Assembly: GCA_003164785.1 (NCBI GenBank)
Contig: PLUE01000020.1
Span: 82,673-146,672, forward strand
Origin: Gammaproteobacteria bacterium
Lineage (GTDB): Bacteria; Pseudomonadota; Gammaproteobacteria; Steroidobacterales; Steroidobacteraceae
Reading direction: 5' to 3'
DNA: 64,000 bases
Positions 24,412 through 34,233 of this stretch are shown here, piece by piece. A program made the translations under genes and the position numbers. The notes under the pieces were generated by a model. The model searched no databases. It saw only the letters and a program-made list of their open reading frames with translations, and had not been told where the DNA came from. The number at the start of each line of letters is the position of its first letter. Positions within the stretch are counted from its first letter, which is position 1.

Positions 24412-26289
24412 ATGACGACCGAAACACAGCCACAGACCAGAGAGTTCCAATCCGAAACCAAGCAGGTATTGCGCTTGGTGATCCATTCGATGTACTCGCA
24501 CAAGGAAATCTTCCTGCGCGAACTAATCTCGAATGCATCGGATGCCTGCGAAAAACTTCGCTTCGAGGCCATCGCCAACCCCTCCCTCATGGGAACGGAC
24601 GAGCCGTCCGTGACTCTGATTCCCGATGCGGAAGCGGGCACGTTGACGGTCAAGGACAACGGCATCGGCATGAGCCGGGATGAAGTGATCGACAACCTGG
24701 GCACCATCGCCCGTTCCGGCACGAAAAGATTTCTCGAGGGTTTGAGCGGGGATTCCGCCAAGGATTCGCAGCTCATTGGGCAATTCGGCGTTGGGTTCTA
24801 TTCCGCTTTCATTGTGGCGGACAAGGTGACCGTGCTCACCAAGCGTACCGACACGGACGCCGTGCGCTGGGAGTCGGACGGCGAGGGGTCTTACGACATT
24901 CAAGGGGCCGACAAGTCCGACCGTGGCACCGAAGTCATCATGCACTTGCGCGATGACGAGAAGGAATTCCTCGAGCCGTCGCGGTTGCGGCAGTTGGTGC
25001 GCAAGTATTCCGACCATCTGAGCATTCCCATTATCCTCAAGACGGGCGACACCGAGGAAACCGTCAATCAGGCCAAGGCGTTCTGGACGCGGCCGAAGGC
25101 CGAACTCAAGGATGAGGACTACCAGGCTTTCTACAAACATCTGACCCACGACAGCGACGAGGCTCGTTCGTGGGCGCTCAATCGTGTCGAAGGCAACATC
25201 GAGTACACGTCGCTGCTATATCTGCCGAAGCGCGCGCCCTTCGATCTGTTCGAGAGGGATCCGCGGGGCGGCGTGCAGTTGTACGTCAGGCGGGTGTTCA
25301 TCATGGACAAGGCGGCCGAGTTGCTGCCGCCGTGGCTGCGCTTCATGCGCGGCCTGGTCGATACGGCCGATCTGCCGCTCAACGTATCGCGCGAGCTACT
25401 GCAGAACAATCGCACCGTCGAGAAGATCAAATCAGCGTTGATCAAACGCTCGTTGGACATGTTCGAGGAGCTCAGCCGGGACAAGCCGGAGGAGTATGCG
25501 GAGTTCTGGACGACCTTCGGCGCGGTGTTGAAGGAGGGCGTGATCGACGATGCGGGCCAGAAGACGCGGATCGCCAGACTGCTGCGCTTCAATTCGACCT
25601 CCTCGACGGATGATGCGCCCACCGTGACCCTCGACGAGTACGTGTCGCGCATGAAGCCCGATCAAAAGGCGATCTACTACCTGACGGCCGACTCGCTGGG
25701 TGCGGCGCGCAACAGCCCGCATTTGGAGGGTTTTGGCGCGTCGGGATTCGAGGTGCTGCTGCTCACCGACCGCATCGACGAGTGGGTGACCAGCCATCTG
25801 CATGAATTCGAAGGCAAGACCCTGACCAACGTGGCAAGCGCCGCGGCCGACGTCGCGTCTGCCATCGAAACGCCCGAGAAGGCTGCGGCCGAGTCGACCT
25901 TCAAGGACACCGTGGAGCGTCTCGGCAAGGCTTTGCTCGGCAAGATCGCGAGCGCGCGGGTGTCCGGCCGTTTGACGGATTCGCCCGCGGTGTTGGTGGC
26001 CGGCGAGTTCGGCCTAAGCCTGCGAATGGGGCGGATCCTGAAGCAGGCCGGCCAGAGCAATCCGTTCGCGACGCTGCCGGTGCTCGAGTTGAATCCAAAA
26101 CATGCGTTGGTTCAGCGGCTCAAGGAGACCACCGACGATGCCGCCTTTGCGGATCTGGCCCATGTGTTGTACGACCAGGCGATGCTGGCCGAGGGCGGCG
26201 AGTTGGACGATCCGGCGATTTTCGTCCGTCGCATCAACAAGCTCATCGTCGAAGGATTGGCCGCCCAGCCGAAAATCATCCTGGGTTGA
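24412..26289 (+). CDS. htpG: Molecular chaperone HtpG (bacterial Hsp90)
   Basis: HtpG is the cytosolic ATP-dependent Hsp90 homolog. The 625-residue protein contains the GHKL ATPase domain (LRELISNASDACEKLR, DNGIGMSRDEV, GQFGVGFYSAF), the middle domain with catalytic-loop RELLQNNRTVEKIK, and the C-terminal dimerisation domain. The eukaryotic MEEVD tail is absent, as expected. ATG 24412 is preceded by AAGG; the frame is open further upstream but that part overlaps the promoter. It follows a sigma-32-type promoter. Confidence 0.96.
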   Translation: MTTETQPQTREFQSETKQVLRLVIHSMYSHKEIFLRELISNASDACEKLRFEAIANPSLMGTDEPSVTLIPDAEAGTLTVKDNGIGMSRDEVIDNLGTIARSGTKRFLEGLSGDSAKDSQLIGQFGVGFYSAFIVADKVTVLTKRTDTDAVRWESDGEGSYDIQGADKSDRGTEVIMHLRDDEKEFLEPSRLRQLVRKYSDHLSIPIILKTGDTEETVNQAKAFWTRPKAELKDEDYQAFYKHLTHDSDEARSWALNRVEGNIEYTSLLYLPKRAPFDLFERDPRGGVQLYVRRVFIMDKAAELLPPWLRFMRGLVDTADLPLNVSRELLQNNRTVEKIKSALIKRSLDMFEELSRDKPEEYAEFWTTFGAVLKEGVIDDAGQKTRIARLLRFNSTSSTDDAPTVTLDEYVSRMKPDQKAIYYLTADSLGAARNSPHLEGFGASGFEVLLLTDRIDEWVTSHLHEFEGKTLTNVASAAADVASAIETPEKAAAESTFKDTVERLGKALLGKIASARVSGRLTDSPAVLVAGEFGLSLRMGRILKQAGQSNPFATLPVLELNPKHALVQRLKETTDDAAFADLAHVLYDQAMLAEGGELDDPAIFVRRINKLIVEGLAAQPKIILG

Positions 26290-26351
26290 CCATGTTGACA
26301 CCGATCGAAGTGCCGGTGACGGGTTCTTGAACACTTGAAGGAGTCGATGCG

Positions 26352-26891
26352 ATGAATCAGCCAGGACATCCCGTGACGTTGGCAGTGTCCCCCGAGCCCG
26401 GCGATCACGTGCGAGGGGCCGAGCATGCCCGCGTGACGGTGATCGAATACGCGGACTTCGAATGCCCGTCTTGCAAGAATGCCGAGCAGACGTCGATCCT
26501 GCTGCTCGAGCGGTATCCCGTCAAGGTGCGTTTCATCTATCGGCATTTCCCGTTGGAAGCGGCGCATCCGCACGCGCTGTTGGCGGCCGAAGCATCCGAG
26601 GCGGCCTCGGCTCAGGGCAAGTTCTGGCCGATGCATGACCTGCTATTCCAGAACCAGGCGCATCTCAAGGACAAAGATCTGCACCGCTATGCGGCCGATC
26701 TGGGCCTGGACATGGTGCGTTACACGGCTGAAATGAACGATCACGTGTATCTGCAGAAAGTGCGCGAGCAAATCGAGGGCGGTCGCGCGAGCCACATTCG
26801 TGCCACGCCGACGTTCTTCGTCGATGGCGTGGTGCAGGATGTGTCGTTCGGCCTGCAGGGCCTGCACGACGCGGTGGCCGCGGCGGTCTGA
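26352..26891 (+). CDS. DsbA-family thioredoxin-fold protein, cytosolic
   Basis: The 179-residue protein has the DsbA-like fold with the redox motif CPSC in EYADFECPSCKNAEQ (about residue 38) and cis-Pro loop ATPTFFVDG near residue 155. No signal peptide is visible, so it should act in the cytoplasm, perhaps as a disulfide reductase or glutathione-S-transferase-like oxidoreductase. It lies 62 bases after htpG in the same direction and may share heat-shock transcription; this is inference. A strong terminator follows. Confidence 0.82.
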   Translation: MNQPGHPVTLAVSPEPGDHVRGAEHARVTVIEYADFECPSCKNAEQTSILLLERYPVKVRFIYRHFPLEAAHPHALLAAEASEAASAQGKFWPMHDLLFQNQAHLKDKDLHRYAADLGLDMVRYTAEMNDHVYLQKVREQIEGGRASHIRATPTFFVDGVVQDVSFGLQGLHDAVAAAV

Positions 26892-26976
26892 GCGGCAGGG
26901 AGGAGCCGCCGGCCGCGCATTCCGCGAATGCGGCCGTCAACGTGCTTGCAGACCTGGATATATCAAGGCCATAACG

Positions 26977-27006
26977 AAAACGCCCCAGCATGTGCCGGGG
27001 CGTTTT
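26977..27006. terminator. Bidirectional rho-independent terminator
   Basis: A 10-bp perfect stem, AAAACGCCCC/GGGGCGTTTT, encloses a 10-base loop that can extend the pairing (GCA..TGC). T-rich edges occur on both strands. It lies between the convergent dsbA-like and TPR genes. Confidence 0.85.
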
Positions 27007-27042
27007 ACGGACGTGGCAAGGAATGCCTTGCGCCGCTGCGAG

Positions 27043-27891
<849 letters not shown>

Positions 27892-28052
27892 AACAGGCCC
27901 CCAATTGGTCGAATTGACCGTTGTAGGATTAGATATGGGCAAGTCCTCGAAGTTCAACCGAACGGGCCGCGCGGACGATGCAAATCGCCGGATATGGCCT
28001 TCGGCCGGACTTGCGACCTTTCGGGGCTATTTCATCACGAATTCTGCAGAAT

Positions 28053-29447
28053 ATGGATATGGGCAAACGCATCGTGATCGTCGGGGGTGGTTTCTGCGGA
28101 ACGGTGCTGGCGGCCAACCTGCTGCGACATCCGCCGTCCCGTGTCTGCGAGATCGTGCTGGTCGAGCGCGGCACCGAGGTGGGTCGCGGCGTCGCCTATG
28201 CGCTCCACGATTGGCCGTATCCGCTCAACGTGCCGGCCGGCCGTCTCTCAGCGGACTCGCGCGACCCGCTGCAATTCCTGCGCTACGCCCAGCGTACGTT
28301 GACGGATGTCGATGGCGAGGATTTTCTGCCGCGGCAGATGTATGGCGACTACCTGCAGGAATTCCTGGCGCAAGCGAAGCGCGAAGCGCCCGAGCACGTC
28401 CGGTTCTCGCGTGTATACGGTGAGGTGACGAGCATTGCCGTCGGTGCCGCGGCCGACGAATCCCCGACGGTGGGATTTGCCAATGGCGACTCGATGGATG
28501 CGGATTGGGTCGTGCTGGCGGTCGGTAATCCCCCGCCGCCGATGCTGCCATGGGCCGCGCCGGTTCAGGAGCATCCGGCCTACCGGGATAATCCGTGGGC
28601 GCCCCATCCTACCTTGAGTCGTGACCATGCAGTGCTCATCGTCGGCAACGGGCTGACGATGGCGGATGTGGTGTCCTCCTTCGCACGCGATGCGGGGCGC
28701 ACGCCGCGAATGATGACGGTTTCGCGGCGCGGTTTGATTCCACTGCCGCAGTCGACGTTTCATGCCGCGGCGTTGCGCGGAGATGGCTCGGGGTTGCTGG
28801 ATAGCGCCGGATCGATTCGCGCGGTGCTGTCGGTCAGCCGGATCATGGCCCGGAACATCGAGCACATGGGCGGCGATTGGCGCGAGGTCGTCACCTTCAT
28901 CCGCAACCTCGCACCGAGCATCTGGGCGCGGCTGCCGGATGTCGAACGACGGCGTTTTCTGCGTCACCTGCAGTGTCACTGGGACGTGCATCGTCACCGC
29001 CTGCCCCCGCCCGTGGCCGCGCGCCTCGACCGACTGCGCCGCAGCGGCCGGCTCGAGATCAATGCGGGGCGAATCGACTCGCTGTCGCCGGAAGGCGAGC
29101 AGGTGCGCGTCACGTGGCGGCGGCGCGGCGAAACGGCACTCGAATCGGTGCTGGTCGATGCCGTGGTCAATGCCACCGGGCCGGACTACGTATTGGCACG
29201 GTCGCGCAACCCCCTCCTGCGTGCGCTGCACCGAGCGGGACACGTATCCGAGGATGGGCTGAATCTCGGATTGCGCACCAGTGCCCAGGGCGCTTGCATC
29301 GGCGCGGACGGCCGAGCGAGCGCCCAACTGTTCTATCTCGGTCCCATGCTGCGGGCGAGTCATTGGGAGGCCACCGCGGCGGCCGAACTGCGGCATCATG
29401 CGGAGCAGCTGGCGCGGCACCTGGCGACGTTGGCCGCCTCGAGCTAG
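28053..29447 (+). CDS. FAD/NAD(P)-binding oxidoreductase
   Basis: The 464-residue flavoprotein of the NAD_binding_9 type opens with RIVIVGGGFCGTVLAANLL (FAD-binding Rossmann motif, residues about 5-23). It has a second nucleotide-binding motif, VLIVGNGLTMADVV, near residue 190, and the C-terminal VNATGPDY. Family members occur beside siderophore, sulfur or transport genes and are mostly uncharacterised. ATG 28053 is used; ATG 28059 is equally possible. It is divergent from the TPR gene and convergent with the aminotransferase fragment. Substrate unknown. Confidence 0.75.
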   Translation: MDMGKRIVIVGGGFCGTVLAANLLRHPPSRVCEIVLVERGTEVGRGVAYALHDWPYPLNVPAGRLSADSRDPLQFLRYAQRTLTDVDGEDFLPRQMYGDYLQEFLAQAKREAPEHVRFSRVYGEVTSIAVGAAADESPTVGFANGDSMDADWVVLAVGNPPPPMLPWAAPVQEHPAYRDNPWAPHPTLSRDHAVLIVGNGLTMADVVSSFARDAGRTPRMMTVSRRGLIPLPQSTFHAAALRGDGSGLLDSAGSIRAVLSVSRIMARNIEHMGGDWREVVTFIRNLAPSIWARLPDVERRRFLRHLQCHWDVHRHRLPPPVAARLDRLRRSGRLEINAGRIDSLSPEGEQVRVTWRRRGETALESVLVDAVVNATGPDYVLARSRNPLLRALHRAGHVSEDGLNLGLRTSAQGACIGADGRASAQLFYLGPMLRASHWEATAAAELRHHAEQLARHLATLAASS

Positions 29448-29470
29448 GGCCCCTGCTTCGCCCGGAGGGC

Positions 29471-29848
29471 TCATCCGAGGTTTGCGATGCCCTCGAGCAA
29501 ACGGTGGACGTCGCTCTGCGTGCTGTACATCGAGATGCCGGTGCGCAGCAGTCCGCCCCGCTCGGCGAGACCGAGCAGTCCGACTGCGCGCGCCGCGTAG
29601 AAATCCCCATCCCAGACGCACACGCCGGCGGCTCCCAAGGCGGTCGCCGCCTCGGCCGCAGTGTGCGCGTCCAACGTGATCGATACGGTGGGCGCACGCG
29701 CTCGCCTGGCGAAGCCCAGCGCCGGGAAATCCTTGCGGCTTCGCTCGCTGTGTTCGGCCGAGAATGCAGGAGCGGCGCGGCCGCCGCCCGCATCTGCATC
29801 GCCCGCATCGGCCTCACCTGCGTCGGGGCGGCTGGCGTGCGCGTTCAT
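29471..29848 (-). pseudogene. C-terminal fragment of a class V aminotransferase (cysteine desulfurase-like)
   Basis: The 125-codon frame begins with an Ala/Asp/Gly-rich stretch of no family character. It then reads RAPTVSITLDAHTAAEAATA, VCVWDGDFYA and GLLRTGISMYSTQSDVHRLL, the C-terminal domain of cysteine-desulfurase-like aminotransferases. The whole PLP-binding domain is missing, so no activity is possible. The start ATG overlaps the stop of the upstream gene as ATGA, so the fragment is probably still translated by coupling. Confidence 0.7.
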
Positions 29849-30291
29849 AGAAGATCGTACGTGAAGTCGTAGCCCGTGGGCGTCGCGTCTCGCGGGTGCA
29901 ATTTCATGGTGCCTTTGGCGCCCACATACCTGCCCGTGCCGCCCGTCACGGCCATGAGCGAGTCGCCCTCGTCGAGAAACGGCCCCTCGATGGTGATCTG
30001 CCCGGCCTTCAAGGTCAGGGTCCAGAAACACTCCCAACTCTTGCCGACGACGGTGCGAACACAATAGCCTTGATCGGTGCCGATCTGCGTCTTGTTCGCG
30101 GCATCGTAGATGCCGTTGGCAAACACCAGCATATCGCCCACCGAATCGCCCTTGGCGGTGAGGTCGACCGTGGTTTCGCCCACCGGCCGCTCGACGACCT
30201 TGATCTGTTCCGCAGCGAAGGCGGGCGTGATCGCGCAGCCGGCAACGAGAGCCGCCACACTGATCGCGTTGTGCATCGAGAATTTGAGCAT
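29845..30291 (-). CDS. Secreted allene-oxide-cyclase/dirigent-barrel-like protein
   Basis: The 148-residue protein has a Sec signal peptide (SVAALVAGCAITPAFA, cleaved before AEQIK). The rest is a single eight-stranded barrel-like domain with GDMLVFANGIYDA, ECFWTLTLKAGQITIEG and the closing MAVTGGTGRYVGAKGTMKL. The G-G-T-G-x-Y-x-G-A-x-G motif is the hallmark of the allene oxide cyclase/dirigent barrel superfamily. Bacterial members are poorly studied. A good Shine-Dalgarno (AGGGGA) precedes ATG 30291. It is translationally coupled to the aminotransferase fragment downstream. Confidence 0.65.
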   Translation of the reverse strand: MLKFSMHNAISVAALVAGCAITPAFAAEQIKVVERPVGETTVDLTAKGDSVGDMLVFANGIYDAANKTQIGTDQGYCVRTVVGKSWECFWTLTLKAGQITIEGPFLDEGDSLMAVTGGTGRYVGAKGTMKLHPRDATPTGYDFTYDLL

Positions 30292-30396
30292 GCTGATATC
30301 CCCTTGACGTTGCGGAGGCGCATGGAACTTGAATATTCTCTGCGATAATACCAATACGGGCGCTTTTTGCCCGGTTCTGTTCCAGAGATACGTCCG

Positions 30397-31377
30397 ATGA
30401 TGAGCCGCGATGTGTTGCCGTTGATCGATGAAGCCGCCGGGCGCGTGTACTCGGTGGCGAAGGAAACCCCGTTGGTGCCCATGCCGGGGTGGGGAAAACC
30501 GGGCGCCGTGCAAGCGGGTCATGCATGGGCGAAGCTCGAACAGCTGCAGGTTTCCGGTTCGTTCAAGCTGCGCGGCGCCGCCAATAAACTCATGAGTTTG
30601 AGCAGGGATGCGGCGGCAGCCGGCGTCATCACGTCGTCCACCGGCAATCATGGATTGGGGGTGGCGACAGCCGCGAAGTTGCTGGGCATCGATGCGGAGG
30701 TCTTCCTGAGTGCGCAGGTCTCCGAGGCCAAACGCGAGAAAATCCGCGAACGAGGCGCACGGATCCGCATCGTGGGCGCAGATCCGCTGGCGGCCGAGGT
30801 CGCGGCGCGCGCTGCCGCCGGGGAGTCGGGACGCACCTACGTCTCTCCCTACAACGATCCGTACGTGGTCGCGGGGCAGGGCACCATCGCCGTCGAATTG
30901 ATGCGCCAGGCACCCGATCTGGAGGCAATATTCATCGCCACCGGCGGCGGCGGGCTCATCAGCGGAATCGGCAGTTATCTGCGGCACGCCGCCCCCCACG
31001 CGCAGATCATCGGCTGCTGGCCCGAGAATTCGCCCGTGCTGTACGAGTGCATCAAGGCGGGTCGCATCCACGATGCCCCCGAGTCGGCGACCCTCAGTGA
31101 AAGCACGGCCGGCGGCGTGGAGGACAATTCCATCACGTTCGGTCTCTGCCGCGAGGTCATGCACCACGGCGTCTTGGTGACCGAGGACGAGATCCTGCAA
31201 GCCATGCGCTGGGGACATGCCCAGGGCTGGGCGGTGGAGGGGGCGAGCGGCGTCGCCTTGGCGGCGTATTTCAAGGAAGCGGCCGCCTACCGCAACAAGA
31301 AATGCGTGGTGTTGATCTGCGGCGGCAACCCGTCTCCGGCCGTCGCCGCGCTGCTCGATTCAAAAGTGGGCGGCTGA
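30397..31377 (+). CDS. PLP-dependent threonine/serine dehydratase
   Basis: This fold-type II PLP enzyme has 326 residues. The lysine that binds PLP is in SGSFKLRGA (about residue 60), the substrate-loop is SSTGNHGLGVATAAK, and the phosphate-binding glycine loop is TGGGGLISG near residue 190. It converts threonine (or serine) to the 2-oxoacid and ammonia. There is no C-terminal ACT regulatory domain, so it is of the short catabolic type rather than IlvA. ATG 30397 is chosen; ATG 30400 is adjacent. Its end overlaps the aruI-like gene on the other strand by 18 bases. Confidence 0.82.
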   Translation: MMSRDVLPLIDEAAGRVYSVAKETPLVPMPGWGKPGAVQAGHAWAKLEQLQVSGSFKLRGAANKLMSLSRDAAAAGVITSSTGNHGLGVATAAKLLGIDAEVFLSAQVSEAKREKIRERGARIRIVGADPLAAEVAARAAAGESGRTYVSPYNDPYVVAGQGTIAVELMRQAPDLEAIFIATGGGGLISGIGSYLRHAAPHAQIIGCWPENSPVLYECIKAGRIHDAPESATLSESTAGGVEDNSITFGLCREVMHHGVLVTEDEILQAMRWGHAQGWAVEGASGVALAAYFKEAAAYRNKKCVVLICGGNPSPAVAALLDSKVGG

Positions 31378-32949
31378 CACCTCGATCAACGTGGGACCGT
31401 GCCGCAGCAACGCGTCACGAACGGCGTCGCTCAGGGCGGCGGCATGGGTCACGCGTAACGCCGCCGCTCCGCAGGCTTTGGCAAGGGCGACGAAATCCGG
31501 GTTGCGGGCAATCACCCCGATTTGCGGAATCAAGGATGCGTCCATGTCGTCCCGGATCTGGCCGAGGGCCGAGTTGTTCCACACCACGATCGGCAGGCTC
31601 AGGCATTCCTCGGCGGCCGTCATGAGTTCGTTCAGCGTGAACTGCAGGCCAAAATCGCCGGCCAGAGCGATGACCGCGCGGGCCGGACTGGATATCTTCG
31701 CTCCCACCGCGGCCGGCAGCGCAAAGCCCAACGTGCCATAGCCCGACGGGTGGAACCACTGTCCGGGCACGTCCATCTGGAACGCGTAATTGCCGAAATA
31801 CGCGATCTGCGTCATGTCGCTGAACACGACGCCGTCGCGCGGCAGTGCGGAACGGATCGCGCCGAGCGCTTTCAATTGCGACTTTGCGTTGGCATCGAAG
31901 CCGCCGTCGATCCGCGCACGATGGGCGCCGGCGGCGCCCAGTTGGGCGCACCACCCACGACGGCCGGTCAGGCGTGTTTGGATGGCCTGAAGGCTGCTGC
32001 GGGCGTCGCCCCAGACCGGGACGTCGGCGGCGTAATGATCCGCGAGCTTGGCGGGATCGATATCGATGCGGATGAGCAGGCCGCCCAACGGCAGTTTCAT
32101 GCCGGTGTAGACATCGGTTTCGGATAGCTCGGTGCCGACGGCCAGCACCACGTCCGCGTCGGCTATCAGCGTTTGAGTCTCACGATAGGGGAGCGAGGTG
32201 CCCAGATTGGCGGGATGACTTTCAGGCAACAGGCCCTTGGCCGCGGCCGTCGAGACGAACGGGCAATCGAGGGTATCCACGAGGCGACGCAGTTCTGCGC
32301 CCGCGCCCCGCGCGCCGCCGCCCGCGATGATCACGGGACGCACGGCCACCGACAGAAGGCGCACCGCCGCGTCGATCTGTTCCGATGCCGCGGCCGGCAG
32401 AGGCGCCGCATCGGGAAAACGCGTCGCCGGCAACGAGGTGGTGTCGCTCAGCACATCCAGCGGTATTTCGAGGTAGGCTGGCCGCGGCCGTCCGGCGCGC
32501 AGCGAGGCCAGGCAGACGCGCAGGTGATCGCGCACGTCTTCGGCGCTCGATGCCGTGCGCGCAACACCGAACACGCCGGCGGCCAGCGCGGCTTGATCGT
32601 GCAGTTCGTGCAACACGCCCCATTGCTTGCCGAGCGAGGTCCGCACCGGTGTGCTGGCGATCACCAGCAACGGCACCGAGTCCGAGTAGGCCTGCGCAAC
32701 GGCGGTGAGAATGTTGGTGAGCCCGGGCCCCGAAATGGTGAACGCAGCGGCAGGGCGTCCGCTCAGCCGTGCGTACCCGTCCGCGGCGAAACCGGCCCCC
32801 TGCTCGTGCCGTACCAGCACGTGGCGCATCTTGGCCGCGGCAAGCCCGCGATACAGTTCCAGGTTATGCACGCCCGGAATGCCGAAGACGGTGTCGATAT
32901 CGTTGGCGGCCAACAGTTCGACGAGATAGCAGCCGATGGTCCGCGACAT
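31360..32949 (-). CDS. aruI: Thiamine-diphosphate 2-ketoacid decarboxylase, AruI-like (5-guanidino-2-oxopentanoate decarboxylase)
   Basis: AruI decarboxylates 2-ketoarginine in the arginine transaminase pathway. The 529-residue protein has the ThDP-enzyme order: N-terminal PYR domain (FGIPGVHNLELYRGL; catalytic Glu in RHEQGAGFAADGYAR), central domain, and C-terminal PP domain with GDFGLQFTLNELMTA..NN for Mg-ThDP. The N-terminal block resembles Pseudomonas AruI more than acetolactate synthase. The divergent gene is an AruH-like arginine:pyruvate transaminase, which supports the call. The frame is open far upstream but ATG 32949 is the family start. Confidence 0.8.
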   Translation of the reverse strand: MSRTIGCYLVELLAANDIDTVFGIPGVHNLELYRGLAAAKMRHVLVRHEQGAGFAADGYARLSGRPAAAFTISGPGLTNILTAVAQAYSDSVPLLVIASTPVRTSLGKQWGVLHELHDQAALAAGVFGVARTASSAEDVRDHLRVCLASLRAGRPRPAYLEIPLDVLSDTTSLPATRFPDAAPLPAAASEQIDAAVRLLSVAVRPVIIAGGGARGAGAELRRLVDTLDCPFVSTAAAKGLLPESHPANLGTSLPYRETQTLIADADVVLAVGTELSETDVYTGMKLPLGGLLIRIDIDPAKLADHYAADVPVWGDARSSLQAIQTRLTGRRGWCAQLGAAGAHRARIDGGFDANAKSQLKALGAIRSALPRDGVVFSDMTQIAYFGNYAFQMDVPGQWFHPSGYGTLGFALPAAVGAKISSPARAVIALAGDFGLQFTLNELMTAAEECLSLPIVVWNNSALGQIRDDMDASLIPQIGVIARNPDFVALAKACGAAALRVTHAAALSDAVRDALLRHGPTLIEVSAAHF

Positions 32950-32974
32950 GTGAGCCTTTTTGAACGCCGGATGG

Positions 32975-33001
32975 CGAAGCGCGCTAGGATTGCGCGCTTC
33001 G
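32975..33001. promoter_or_regulatory. Perfect inverted repeat between aruI and aruH
   Basis: CGAAGCGCGC and GCGCGCTTCG form a perfect 10-bp inverted repeat with a 7-base spacer, in the 78-base divergent region. The position suits an operator controlling both genes, perhaps an arginine-responsive one; the regulator is unknown. A hairpin in the aruH leader is the alternative. Confidence 0.5.
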
Positions 33002-33027
33002 TGGCAAGAAGCAAAGGGTTTTCTCAG

Positions 33028-34233
33028 ATGAAATTTTCCAGTTTGGTCCAGCGTATCTCGGGCGAAGGCGCGGATGCGTGGAATACCCACGCGCGCGCGC
33101 GCGCGGCGCGCGAACGCGGAGAGAGCGTCATCCTGCTCAGCGTCGGCGATCCGGACCTCGACTCGCCGCTCGAGGTGGTCGACCGAGCGATCGAGTGCCT
33201 GCGCGCCGGCGATACGCACTACACGCCCGCCACCGGCCGCGTGCCGCTGCGGGACGCCATCGCCGCCCAGCACCGCCGCCGCTGCGGGCAGGAGGTCGAT
33301 CGCGACAACGTCGCATTCCTCGCCGGCGCGCAGAACGCACTGTTCGCGACCTCGTTGTGCATCGCAGGCCCGGGTGATGAGGTGCTCGCGCTCGAGCCGC
33401 TGTATCCCACGTATCCCGCCGCGCTCGAGGTGTCCGGCGCGCGCATGATCCGGGTCCCGGCGCGAGCGGATTTTCGAGTCGATCTGGCGGCCCTCGAGGC
33501 GCTCATCACTCCCCGCACACGGGCGATCTTCTTCGCCACGCCGAACAATCCCAGCGGCGTCATCATGACCGAGGCCGACATCGCGGCGCTGGGACAGCTG
33601 GCGCGGCGTCATTCGCTCTGGGTGGTCGTGGACGAGGTCTACGCGGGACTCGCTCCTCAGGGGCATGTGCCCAGCCTTGCCGCCACTCTCCCCGACCAGG
33701 TGGTGACGATCAGCAGCCTGTCCAAATCGCACTCGATGCCCGGCTGGCGGGCCGGTTGGATGGTGGGTCCCAAGGCGTTGATCACGCATGTGGAGGCGCT
33801 GTCGCTGTGCATGCTGTATGGACTGCCGGGTTTCATCCAGGAAGCGGCGGTCACGGCGCTCGGCGTGGCTCCTGCGGCCGAAGCGCGCATGCGAGAGTAC
33901 TGCGCGACCCGCTGTGCGGTGTTGCTGGCCGGGCTGGACGGCATACCGGGTCTTCGCTGTTTCGTTCCCGATGCGGGCATGTTCATGCTCGTGGACGTGC
34001 GCGAGACCGGTCTGTCAGGACATGATTTCATGATCGAACTGTATGCCTCCGAGGGCGTGTCGGTGATCGACGGGGGCGCCTTCGGCGCCGATACCCGTGG
34101 CTTCGTTCGCGTGTGTTTTGCGACCGACGAGCCGGTGCTGCGCGAGGCGTGTGCGCGGATTCGGCGTTTCGTTGCGTCCCTCCGCACCTCATCATCACTG
34201 AGAACGCCGTCATCCGCGAGCGCCGCGTCATGA
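33028..34233 (+). CDS. aruH: Arginine:pyruvate transaminase, AruH-like
   Basis: AruH transfers the alpha-amino group of L-arginine to pyruvate, giving 2-ketoarginine for AruI. The 401-residue class I aminotransferase has SVGDPDLDSPLEV, GDTHYTPATGR, NNPSGVIM and the PLP lysine in SLSKSHSMPGWRAGW (about residue 235). The N-terminus (RISGEGADAWNTHARA) and the segment CMLYGLPGFIQEA match AruH from Pseudomonas closely. ATG 33028 follows a weak purine-rich site. It overlaps the following acetyltransferase gene by four bases. Confidence 0.82.
   Translation: MKFSSLVQRISGEGADAWNTHARARAARERGESVILLSVGDPDLDSPLEVVDRAIECLRAGDTHYTPATGRVPLRDAIAAQHRRRCGQEVDRDNVAFLAGAQNALFATSLCIAGPGDEVLALEPLYPTYPAALEVSGARMIRVPARADFRVDLAALEALITPRTRAIFFATPNNPSGVIMTEADIAALGQLARRHSLWVVVDEVYAGLAPQGHVPSLAATLPDQVVTISSLSKSHSMPGWRAGWMVGPKALITHVEALSLCMLYGLPGFIQEAAVTALGVAPAAEARMREYCATRCAVLLAGLDGIPGLRCFVPDAGMFMLVDVRETGLSGHDFMIELYASEGVSVIDGGAFGADTRGFVRVCFATDEPVLREACARIRRFVASLRTSSSLRTPSSASAAS

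Noticed and set aside
32950..33789. 280-codon N-terminal extension of aruI
   Set aside because: The extra part is antisense to aruH and has no similarity to thiamine enzymes; ATG 32949 gives the family start.
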